This document shows, one piece after another, positions 16,154-22,890 of a stretch of DNA of 29,598 bases. A program made the position numbers and the translations under genes. The stretch is from CAMLDH01 sp966250375 (GTDB lineage Bacteria > Pseudomonadota > Gammaproteobacteria > Burkholderiales > Burkholderiaceae_D): contig CBINHE010000051.1 in the NCBI GenBank assembly GCA_966250375.1, forward strand, positions 1 through 29,598. Reading direction: 5' to 3'. The notes below the pieces were generated by a model, which saw only the letters and a list, made by a program, of their open reading frames with translations, was not told the DNA's origin and did not search any database. Position 1 is the stretch's first letter, and the number at the start of each line of letters is the position of its first letter.

Positions 16154-16776
16154 TGTTCATGTATTTACGCTCTTTTGTACTTCTTGTTGCGGTACTTCTG
16201 GCGCTTACCGCTTGCAGTGAAAAGCAGGGCGCTGATGGTGTGGGGGCATCGCCGTCCGCCGGTTCTGCATTCATGAACACCGATGTCACGGGCTTGGCAT
16301 ATGGAAAAGATTTTGCGCTGACGGACCATAACGGCAAGCCGCGTACGCTGGCCGATTTCAAAGGCAAGGCGGTGCTGATATTTTTTGGGTACACGCAATG
16401 TCCCGATGTATGCCCAACTACAATGGTCGACATGGCGACCGTGATGAAAGACTTGGGACCGCTGGCCGACAAGGTGCAGGTGCTGTTTGTGACGGTTGAT
16501 CCGGAGCGGGATACGCAGGTGCTATTGTCGAAATATGTGCCGGCATTCGATCCGCGCTTTCTGGGTTTGTTCGGCGACAAGGCAGCGACCGATAAGGTAG
16601 CGGCTGAATTCAAGGTGTTTTATCAGAAAGTACCGGGTAAAACGCCCGGAAGCTATACGATGGATCATACAGCTGGCACCTATGTGTTCGATCCACAAGG
16701 CCGCATTCGCCTATTCGTGCGACACGGGCAGGGGCCTGAGGCAATTGTTCATGACCTGAAGATGCTGTTGTCGTGA
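16150..16776 (+). CDS. SCO1/SenC family copper chaperone, lipoprotein
   Basis: SCO proteins deliver copper to, or maintain the thiols of, the CuA site of subunit II. This 208-residue protein has a lipoprotein signal with a lipobox ending at Cys 22 (LTAC), so it should be membrane-anchored and face the periplasm. The thioredoxin-like domain carries CPDVCP (Cys 84 and 88) and the third copper ligand His about 173 in MDHTAGTYVFDPQGR. FFGYTQCPD and VLFVTVDPERDT are further family marks. It is the last gene of the assembly block and is followed by a strong terminator. Confidence 0.95.
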   Translation: MMFMYLRSFVLLVAVLLALTACSEKQGADGVGASPSAGSAFMNTDVTGLAYGKDFALTDHNGKPRTLADFKGKAVLIFFGYTQCPDVCPTTMVDMATVMKDLGPLADKVQVLFVTVDPERDTQVLLSKYVPAFDPRFLGLFGDKAATDKVAAEFKVFYQKVPGKTPGSYTMDHTAGTYVFDPQGRIRLFVRHGQGPEAIVHDLKMLLS

Positions 16777-16798
16777 TATGCAACCAGGCAAAGAAAAA

Positions 16799-16822
16799 GG
16801 CGCTCGTTGGAGCGCCTTTTTT
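16799..16822. terminator. Bidirectional intrinsic terminator after the SCO gene
   Basis: GGCGCTC-GTTG-GAGCGCC is a perfect 7-bp stem followed by T6 on plus and preceded by an A-rich run (16791-16798) that acts as a T-run on minus. It ends the cox assembly operon, and possibly transcripts from rpoH. Confidence 0.88.
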
Positions 16823-16903
16823 ATTTGGCTGCATTACCCTAGATTCTTCCGACTCTCTGGCGTTGTTGCTCCTCCTGGTGGAATGCAGTCCGCGTCGTCG
16901 TCG

Positions 16904-16968
16904 CCCTTGCAGGGCGCATCTGCGCTTCCAAGCGTAGACCGTTCCGCAGGCGTGCAGCATGCTGCACG
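16904..16968 (+). repeat. Structured repeat element, copy A (intergenic)
   Basis: These 65 bp begin with CCCTTGCAGGGCGC, then form a hairpin around GCTTCCAAGC (16920-16937), a CCG..CGCAGGCG spacer, and a perfect 18-bp palindrome CGTGCAGCATGCTGCACG (16951-16968). They align without gaps to 27256-27192 on the minus strand inside kpsC at 47 of 65 positions. Six base pairs of the two hairpins differ in both partners yet remain complementary. Weaker similarity (12 of 18) continues to about 16986. Outer imperfect inverted repeats (CAGAGAG-CGGAA, near 16848-16863 and 16991-17007) frame the region. Confidence 0.7.
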
Positions 16969-17050
16969 AAACCCCTGCTGCACCCTAGTCAGAGAGCCGG
17001 AAAAATGCACACTCGCTCTATCCAACTGCCGAATCTAGGATCATCGTTGC

Positions 17051-17938
17051 TTAGGCATAAGCGGCAAGCGAGCCTTTCATTTTCTTCAAAGCGACTGCTT
17101 CAATTTGGCGAATCCGCTCGGCCGATACGCCGAACTCGTCGGCCAGTTCATGCAGTGTTGCGCCGGAGCCATCATCATTTGCCAACCAGCGCGCTTCGAC
17201 AATGCGGCGCGAGCGCGCATCAAGTTTGCCAAGCGCCGTTTCCAAGCCTTCCGTTTGCAAGCGGTCGAATTGCTGCGCTTCCAGCACTTTGGTCGGCTCG
17301 TTCATGTCAGATGACAAATACGCGATTGGTGCAAACTTGTCGTCTTCATCGTCGGTCGGCGCTTCCAGCGCGATATCGTGACCGGATAGACGGGTTTCCA
17401 TCTCGATGACTTCTTCGCGCTTGACGTTCAGCATTTTGGCAAGCGCATCGACCTGGTCCGGCGTCATCGAATCCAGTCCTTCTTTATGGCTGCGCAGATT
17501 GAAGAACAGCTTACGCTGCGCCTTGGTAGTTGCAACCTTGACCAAACGCCAGTTTTTCAGGATGTACTCATGCATCTCGGCCTTGACCCAATGCATGGCG
17601 TACGATACCAAGCGCACTCCCTGATCCGGATCGAAGCGTTTGACCGCTTTCATCAGGCCGATATTGCCTTCCTGAATCAGGTCGGCGTGCGGCAACCCAT
17701 AGCCTAAATAGCCCCGTGCAATGGACACCACCAACCGTAAATGCGACAACACCAAGGATTGCGCGGCAGCCAAGTCGTTTTGCTCACGGAAACGACGTGC
17801 CAGCGACATCTCTTCCTCGTGCGTCAGCATCGGCAGGCGATTCACGGCAGAAATATAGGCATCAATATTACCTAACCCTCCCGAAAAACCAAGTCCCAAC
17901 GCGTTGTTCACAGGAACCAGTGCCGATTGTGCTTTCAT
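17051..17938 (-). CDS. rpoH: RNA polymerase sigma-32 factor
   Basis: This is the heat-shock sigma factor RpoH, directing RNA polymerase to chaperone and protease promoters. The 295-residue protein has region 1.2 (LPMLTHEEEMSLARRF), region 2 (LRLVVSIARGYLGYGLPHADLIQEGNIGLMKAVKRFDPDQGVRLVSYAMHWVKAEM), the diagnostic RpoH box QRKLFFNLR, and region 4 with the helix-turn-helix TLHELADEFGVSAERIRQIEAVALKKMK. I chose ATG 17938, preceded by the strong ribosome site AGGAGAAAG; the longer start at 17953 is less likely. A perfect CIRCE operator lies 75 bp upstream, so HrcA should repress it. Confidence 0.97.
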   Translation of the reverse strand: MKAQSALVPVNNALGLGFSGGLGNIDAYISAVNRLPMLTHEEEMSLARRFREQNDLAAAQSLVLSHLRLVVSIARGYLGYGLPHADLIQEGNIGLMKAVKRFDPDQGVRLVSYAMHWVKAEMHEYILKNWRLVKVATTKAQRKLFFNLRSHKEGLDSMTPDQVDALAKMLNVKREEVIEMETRLSGHDIALEAPTDDEDDKFAPIAYLSSDMNEPTKVLEAQQFDRLQTEGLETALGKLDARSRRIVEARWLANDDGSGATLHELADEFGVSAERIRQIEAVALKKMKGSLAAYA

Positions 17939-18012
17939 GCTTTCTCCTCGCATCCCTTATATACAGGAATTGATCGGCTCGGATACGGCCGCCTCAATGC
18001 TCCATCCGTATG

Positions 18013-18039
18013 TTAGCACTCTCTTGCCTTGAGTGCTAA
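18013..18039 (-). promoter_or_regulatory. CIRCE operator (HrcA binding site) upstream of rpoH
   Basis: TTAGCACTC-N9-GAGTGCTAA is an exact match to the CIRCE consensus bound by the repressor HrcA. It lies about 75 bp before the rpoH start and overlaps a possible -10 (TAACAT on minus, at about 18010-18015). Control of rpoH by HrcA is known or predicted for betaproteobacteria. The gene on the other side, glycerate kinase, is 276 bp away. Elsewhere in the 17939-18314 gap there is a perfect 12-bp palindrome GATATCGATATC at 18211-18222. Confidence 0.95.
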
Positions 18040-18210
18040 TGGCCATTTATTAATGCTTAGATAGGTAAAATACTATCAACGAGCTTCTGTTTATTGCTTC
18101 TTGTATATTCACTCTAGAGGAGAACGGGCCTGAAAGCTTGCGTTATCTCAAAGCAAACTCAATTTGTAACATGCTTTTGTAGGGCCTTTATCTGAAAATC
18201 AAGGTGAATG

Positions 18211-18251
18211 GATATCGATATCTTGATGGGAACTGGTAGTGTTGCTAATGT
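18211..18251 (+). promoter_or_regulatory. Possible promoter and palindrome for the glycerate kinase gene
   Basis: TTGATG (18223-18228) and TAATGT (18246-18251) are spaced by 17 bp. They follow the perfect palindrome GATATCGATATC (18211-18222), which could be an operator. The -10 match is weak, and an overlapping TATAAA at 18251 is an alternative. Tentative. Confidence 0.3.
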
Positions 18252-18314
18252 ATAAAATCGCAGCAAGACTGTTTGATATTCGGTATTGTGTTCCGATGAT
18301 GAGAATCTGCCAGC

Positions 18315-19583
18315 ATGCCCAAGATTAATCCCCGTCAATTTCTGCTCGATTTATATGCGAGCGCAGTCGAGGCCGCGAGTGCAGCGAAATGCCTGCCCGC
18401 ATATCTGCCGCAACTGCCGCCGAAGGGGCGCACATTGGTCATTGGCGCAGGCAAAGGAGCGGCGGCGATGGCGAAGGTGGTCGAAGATCGCTGGCAAGGG
18501 GAAATCTCGGGACTAGTGGTCACGCGCTACGGCCACAGTGTCGATTGCAAAAAGATTGAAGTCGCGGAAGCTGGGCATCCAGTGCCGGATGACGCGGGGC
18601 AACAGGCAGCCGCTCGCATGATGGCAATGGTGCGAGATTTGTCCGAGGAGGACTTGGTTCTATGCCTGATTTCGGGCGGCGGGTCGGCTTTGCTGGCGTT
18701 GCCAGCGGAGGGCATCGCCTTGGCGCAGAAGCAGGCAATCAACAAGGCCTTGCTGAAAAGCGGTGCCGCAATTGACGAGATGAACTGTGTGCGCAAGCAT
18801 TTGTCTGCGATCAAGGGCGGCCGTCTCGCATTGGCTTGTGCGCCGGCGCGTGTGGTGACGCTGTTGATCTCGGACGTGCCGGGCGACGATCCCGGCATCA
18901 TCGCCAGTGGCCCGACTTTGCCTGATCCCACCACTTGCGCTGAAGCGCTCGCGATTTTACGCAAGTACCAGATTGCGGTTCCCGCTAACGTCGAGCAGCA
19001 CCTTGCATCCGGCGCAGGCGAAACGCCGAAGCCGGGCGATCCACGCTTTGCGCGCCATGTGCATAATGTCATTGCAAGCGCACAGCATGCGCTGGAAGCG
19101 GCGGCCGCCACAGCGCGCGCAGCGGGCATCACGCCGCATATCTTGTCCAATGAAATAGAAGGCGAAGCGCGCGATGTCGGCTTGGTGCATGCAGCCATCG
19201 CGAAGCAGGTCGCGCGGCACGGACAACCGTTCAGCAAACCATGCGTGCTGATCTCTGGCGGCGAAACCACAGTCACGGTACGCGGTACAGGACGCGGCGG
19301 GCGCAATGCGGAATTTCTGCTTTCTCTGGCGGTCGCGCTGGATGGCTATCCGGGCATTCATGCCATTGCGTGCGACACCGATGGTATCGATGGGTCGGAA
19401 GACAATGCGGGCGCACTGTATCAACCTGATTCAATTGCCCGCGCTGCGGGTTTTCCGCAGCGCCCGCTTGAAATGCTGGACAACAATGATGGTTACGGTT
19501 TTTTCAGCGCCTTGGGCGATCTGGTCATAAGCGGTCCGACGCGTACCAACGTCAATGACTTTCGCGCTATTTTGATTTTGTAG
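18315..19583 (+). CDS. Glycerate 2-kinase (MOFRL/GckA family; hydroxypyruvate reductase TtuD-like)
   Basis: This 422-residue protein belongs to the DUF4147-MOFRL family, which phosphorylates D-glycerate to 2-phosphoglycerate. Older annotations call it hydroxypyruvate reductase (TtuD). Visible signatures are VIGAGKGAAAMAKVVE, GHPVPDDAG, LISGGGSALLALP, NCVRKHLSAIKGGRLA and LLISDVPGDDPGIIASGPTLPDP in the N-terminal domain, then ISGGETTVTVRGTGRGGRNAEF, CDTDGIDGSEDNAGA and the C-terminal SGPTRTNVNDFRAILI (MOFRL domain). It converges on the UraD-AllC fusion gene with a 17-bp overlap of stop ends. The context suggests it processes glycerate made from glyoxylate released by ureide breakdown. That link is inference, because glyoxylate carboligase and tartronate semialdehyde reductase are not in the window. 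Confidence 0.92.
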   Translation: MPKINPRQFLLDLYASAVEAASAAKCLPAYLPQLPPKGRTLVIGAGKGAAAMAKVVEDRWQGEISGLVVTRYGHSVDCKKIEVAEAGHPVPDDAGQQAAARMMAMVRDLSEEDLVLCLISGGGSALLALPAEGIALAQKQAINKALLKSGAAIDEMNCVRKHLSAIKGGRLALACAPARVVTLLISDVPGDDPGIIASGPTLPDPTTCAEALAILRKYQIAVPANVEQHLASGAGETPKPGDPRFARHVHNVIASAQHALEAAAATARAAGITPHILSNEIEGEARDVGLVHAAIAKQVARHGQPFSKPCVLISGGETTVTVRGTGRGGRNAEFLLSLAVALDGYPGIHAIACDTDGIDGSEDNAGALYQPDSIARAAGFPQRPLEMLDNNDGYGFFSALGDLVISGPTRTNVNDFRAILIL

Positions 19584-21336
19584 ATTTTGCGTCGAGGTGC
19601 CGTAAAAAATCGAGCAGGATTTGCGCGGATATTTCCGCATCATCCGCCGTCATCGTCTCCAGCGGATTGTGGCTGATACCGCCATTGCCGCAACGGGTAA
19701 ACAACATCGCCACATCGGTAATCGCTGCAATCGCCATTGCATCATGACCGGCACCGGAGGGTAGTTCGAACGGCGCGATACCGGCCCGTGCGGTCGCTGC
19801 CGCCAACTGGCGCATCAGCCCCGGCGTGCACGGCACCGCCGATGCCTTCAACGTCAGATCGAGCTTCGCTTCAATGCCGCGTTTTGCGCATATCGCTTCA
19901 ATGCCTTGCAGGATATCTGTCACGGCGGCATCGCGGGTCGCATCATCGGCGGCACGGATATCGAGCGACAGGCTGCATGCACCCGGGATCACATTGACCG
20001 ATCCGTTGGGCACCTGCAACTGGCCGACGGTGCCTACCAGCGACGGCGCCTGGCCACAACGCTGCTCGACCAGCAGCACGATCTCGGCGGCCGCGGCGGC
20101 GGCATCCTTGCGCATCGTCATCGGTGTCGTGCCGGCATGGCTGGCGACGCCGGTCAGATCAATCAAATAACGGCAGCTTCCCGCAATCGAGGTCACGATG
20201 CCGACTGGCAGATCATGCTGCAACAGTACCGGACCTTGTTCGATATGCACTTCGACAAATCCGAGCAGATCGGCTGGATTGCGCGCGATCGATGCGATTT
20301 CGCCGACATCGTGGCCTGCGGCTTTCAGTGCATCACGCATCGTTATGCCATCGCTATCGACCTTGTCCAGAAGTGCCATGTCAAAGCGGCCGGCGACTGC
20401 ACTGCTGCCCAGGAAAGTGCTTTTGAAGCGCACACCTTCCTCTTCTGCAAAGCCGATGATTTCAAAATGAAAAGGCAGCTTTTCGCCGCGTTCGTGCAAA
20501 TACTTGACCACCGCGATCGGCAGCAGGATGCCTTCGCGTCCATCGTATTTGCCACCGTTGCGCACCGTGTCGTAATGCGAACCGCTCATGAGCGTTTTTA
20601 CGTTCGGCTGGTCGGATCGATAGCGGCCGACCACGTTGCCGATCGCGTCGATTTCAACTTGCATGCCGGCTTCGCGCATCCAGGCCGCCAGTTGATTTGC
20701 GGTCTTGCGGTGCGCATCGGTCATGTACGCGCAAGTGAGGCCATTGTCTTCGTTGCTCCAGGCGCCGATCACTTCGCTCCATGCCATGATCGTGTTGCCG
20801 AAGTGCGGCGTGTGACCGAACAGGTCATTTAACCGCAGTTCTGCGATGCGGCCGATCTGGCGCAGGTTTTCCGCCAATTCATCGTCGCGTTGGTTCTTCA
20901 GTCGGCGTGTGAAGGTGTGGATGATGACTTGTCGTGTGCAACCTTGGCCGTCTGGTCCTTTCACCGCCAGGATGAAAGGGAAGTTGAACTTTGCGTTGTA
21001 ATCGGCATTGAGCTTTTGCAACGTTGCAAATTCTTCCGCGCTGCAATGATTGAGCCCCGCCTTCGCTTGTTCGCCGGTCGATTCCTTGGTCAGTGCACCG
21101 GCGATTGCCGCTTTGCCTGCCAACTCCGGGTGAGCGCGAATCAGGCTGAGTTGTTCATCCTGTGTGGCGGCGGCGATAACCATCTGCAATGCGGTCTTTA
21201 GCGCAGTCAGATTCGCGAACGGCCGTTGCGTCGCTGCGCGCTGCGGTATCCACGGCGAGTGTTCGTAAATGCCGTGCAGCGTTTCGACGAACGCGGCCGC
21301 ATCGCAGTGGTTCAATTGATCGAGTGTGATGCTCAT
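19567..21336 (-). CDS. Fusion: OHCU decarboxylase (UraD) - allantoate amidohydrolase (AllC)
   Basis: This is a 589-residue two-domain enzyme. Residues about 1-165 match OHCU decarboxylase, which turns 2-oxo-4-hydroxy-4-carboxy-5-ureidoimidazoline into S-allantoin: RAHPELAGKAAIAGALTKESTGEQAKAGL contains the catalytic His, and YNAKFNFPFILAVKG follows. Residues about 180-589 match M20-type allantoate amidohydrolase. The metal-site motifs are SGSHYDTV, GGKYDG, FAEEEGVRF, EVHIEQGPVL and the C-terminal GISHNPLE. The start ATG 21336 overlaps the puuE stop as ATGA; a longer start at 21420 would lie inside puuE. The fusion supplies the pathway steps before and after PuuE. It looks intact, with no frameshift seen. 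The gene end overlaps the convergent glycerate kinase by 17 bp. Confidence 0.93.
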   Translation of the reverse strand: MSITLDQLNHCDAAAFVETLHGIYEHSPWIPQRAATQRPFANLTALKTALQMVIAAATQDEQLSLIRAHPELAGKAAIAGALTKESTGEQAKAGLNHCSAEEFATLQKLNADYNAKFNFPFILAVKGPDGQGCTRQVIIHTFTRRLKNQRDDELAENLRQIGRIAELRLNDLFGHTPHFGNTIMAWSEVIGAWSNEDNGLTCAYMTDAHRKTANQLAAWMREAGMQVEIDAIGNVVGRYRSDQPNVKTLMSGSHYDTVRNGGKYDGREGILLPIAVVKYLHERGEKLPFHFEIIGFAEEEGVRFKSTFLGSSAVAGRFDMALLDKVDSDGITMRDALKAAGHDVGEIASIARNPADLLGFVEVHIEQGPVLLQHDLPVGIVTSIAGSCRYLIDLTGVASHAGTTPMTMRKDAAAAAAEIVLLVEQRCGQAPSLVGTVGQLQVPNGSVNVIPGACSLSLDIRAADDATRDAAVTDILQGIEAICAKRGIEAKLDLTLKASAVPCTPGLMRQLAAATARAGIAPFELPSGAGHDAMAIAAITDVAMLFTRCGNGGISHNPLETMTADDAEISAQILLDFLRHLDAKSTKSK

Positions 21337-22313
21337 GGGTTGTTGCCCGTTGTACTGCCGGTGGAATAGGGGTGCGTGGTGCGCCAGTGATTGGCGATGT
21401 CGATGCGGCGCGTGATCCATACCTTGTCATGCAATTGCACATAGTCGAGAAAGCGCGCCAGCGCAGCCGCGCGTGCCGGACGGCCGACCAGGCGGCAGTG
21501 CAAACCGACTGATAGCATCTTCGGACGATTCAAACCGTCCGGGTCGCCTTCCAGGTAAAGTTGATCGAACGCGTCTTTCAGATAATCGAAAAATTGCGTG
21601 CCGGAGTTGAATCCCTGCATGGCGGCAAAACGCATGTCGTTGGTGTCGAGCGTGTAAGGCACGATCAGATGCGGTTTCATGCAGCGCAGTCCGTTTGCCT
21701 CGGTGATGTCAACCTGTTGCCAGAACGGCAGATCGTCGCCGTAGTAATCGGCGTCATAGGCAAAGCCGCCATGCTCGACCACTAATCTGCGCGTATTCGG
21801 CGAGTCTCGCCCGGTGTACCAGCCTTGTGGTGCGACGCCAGTCAGCGCCTTGATAATCTGCACCGTTTCGCTCATGTGCGCGCGCTCGGTCGCTTCATCC
21901 ATGTGCTGATAGCTGATCCAACGCAAGCCGTGACATGCGATTTCATGACCGAGCTGCTGGAACGCAGCGACCGCTTCCGGATTGCGTTTCAATGCCATCG
22001 AAACGCCGAAAACCGTCAGTGGCAGACTACGCTCCTCGAACATGCGCAACACCCGCCATAAACCGGCGCGCGAGCCGTATTCATAGATCGATTCCATGCT
22101 CATGTGGCGCATCTCGAACGCTTGCGCGCCGATGATTTCGGACAGGAAGGTTTCCGATGCCTTGTCGCCATGCAGCACGCAATTCTCGCCGCCTTCTTCG
22201 TAGTTCAGCACGAATTGCAGTGCGATCCGCGCGCCGCTTGGCCATTGCGCGTGCGGTGGCGTGCGGCCGTAGCCGATCAGGTCGCGGGGGTAGTTTTGAT
22301 AGGTATCGGTCAT
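21333..22313 (-). CDS. puuE: Allantoinase PuuE (polysaccharide-deacetylase fold)
   Basis: PuuE hydrolyses S-allantoin to allantoate. It belongs to the NodB/polysaccharide-deacetylase family rather than the metal amidohydrolase family, and is reported to need no metal. The 326 residues show the family pattern from NYPRDLIGYGRTPPHAQWPSGARIALQFVLNYEEGGENCVLHGD through FEMRHMSMESIYEYGSRAG, LTVFGVSMALKRNPE, GHEIACHGLRWISYQHM, GWYTGRDSPNTRRLVVEHGGFAYDADYYGDDLPFW and LSVGLHCRLVGRPARAAALARFLDYV. It is the first gene of the minus-strand half of the urate cluster. Its likely promoter lies at 22391-22418, and it is translationally coupled to the UraD-AllC gene. Confidence 0.95.
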   Translation of the reverse strand: MTDTYQNYPRDLIGYGRTPPHAQWPSGARIALQFVLNYEEGGENCVLHGDKASETFLSEIIGAQAFEMRHMSMESIYEYGSRAGLWRVLRMFEERSLPLTVFGVSMALKRNPEAVAAFQQLGHEIACHGLRWISYQHMDEATERAHMSETVQIIKALTGVAPQGWYTGRDSPNTRRLVVEHGGFAYDADYYGDDLPFWQQVDITEANGLRCMKPHLIVPYTLDTNDMRFAAMQGFNSGTQFFDYLKDAFDQLYLEGDPDGLNRPKMLSVGLHCRLVGRPARAAALARFLDYVQLHDKVWITRRIDIANHWRTTHPYSTGSTTGNNP

Positions 22314-22369
22314 GCATCACCTGAAAGTGGATAGCCTGAGTGCCGGGCATCAAACGAATTCTATAGATA

Positions 22370-22423
22370 GTATATTGACGCCGTGGCGGCGGTATAAGAT
22401 CGGGCTGATAAATGCCAATATAC
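22370..22423. promoter_or_regulatory. Inverted repeat in the divergent urate-gene promoter
   Basis: GTATATTGAC (22370-22379) faces GCCAATATAC (22414-22423); nine of ten positions are complementary, with the arms 34 bp apart. They sit between the divergent puuE and HIU hydrolase genes and look like a pair of operator half-sites for a purine-catabolism regulator. No such regulator is in the window. Confidence 0.4.
22391..22418 (-). promoter_or_regulatory. Putative promoter of puuE
   Basis: Read on minus, TTGGCA (22418-22413) and TATACC (22396-22391) are separated by 16 bp. The start would fall near 22384, leaving about a 70-base leader. The -35 overlaps the right arm of the 22370/22423 inverted repeat, as expected for a repressed promoter. 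Confidence 0.4.
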
Positions 22424-22488
22424 GATATTGCAGGACTGAGGGGGTTGCCGATGCTTAAGCGTAGCGCTAGTCTGGGCGGTCCCCTCCA

Positions 22489-22496
22489 CCCCCCCC
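22489..22496 (+). repeat. C8 homopolymer in the HIU hydrolase leader
   Basis: Eight consecutive C lie 25 bp before the HIU hydrolase start. They are inside a 45-codon upstream ORF (22451-22588) that has its own AGGGGG ribosome site and overlaps the hydrolase start in another frame. The loss of one C would put that ATG in frame with the hydrolase. Confidence 0.4.
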
Positions 22497-22520
22497 AACT
22501 AATCAGGAAAAAAGAAAATC

Positions 22521-22874
22521 ATGGGAAAGTTAAGCACGCATGTTTTGGACATCGGGCAGGGCAAGCCAGGCGTCGGTGTTTCGATTGAATTATATGGGGT
22601 GAGCGCAAGCGGTAAAGCCTTGCTGAAAAGCACCGTCACCAATCACGATGGGCGCTGCGATACACCATTATTGCAGGGCGATGAAATGCAGGCGGGGCAA
22701 TACGAGCTGGTGTTTGGCGCTGGTGATTATTTTGCGAGACAGGGTGTGACCATGCCGACGCCGCGCTTCATCGACCGGGTTGTAATCGCGTTCGGTATCG
22801 CGGATACGGAGCAGAACTATCATGTGCCGCTGGCGGTATCGCCGTGGGCGTATTCGACCTACCGCGGCAGTTAG
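22521..22874 (+). CDS. uraH: 5-Hydroxyisourate hydrolase (transthyretin-like)
   Basis: HIU hydrolase opens 5-hydroxyisourate, the urate oxidase product, to OHCU. The 117-residue protein has the diagnostic N-terminal LSTHVLDIGQGKPGVGVSIELY and the invariant C-terminal YRGS. PRFIDRVVIAFGIADTEQNYHVPLAVSPWAYSTYRGS closes the active site. The start ATG 22521 has an AGGAAAAAAG ribosome site. puuD follows 16 bp downstream, giving adjacent genes for consecutive reactions. The leader contains a C8 tract. Confidence 0.96.
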   Translation: MGKLSTHVLDIGQGKPGVGVSIELYGVSASGKALLKSTVTNHDGRCDTPLLQGDEMQAGQYELVFGAGDYFARQGVTMPTPRFIDRVVIAFGIADTEQNYHVPLAVSPWAYSTYRGS

Positions 22875-22890
22875 GGGGGGAGGGCGGCTC

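Noticed and set aside
16778..17038. 86-codon ORF (and a 63-codon antisense one) between the SCO gene and rpoH
   Set aside because: It would read through the terminator stem and the structured repeat, so the open frame is a by-product of the repeat sequence.
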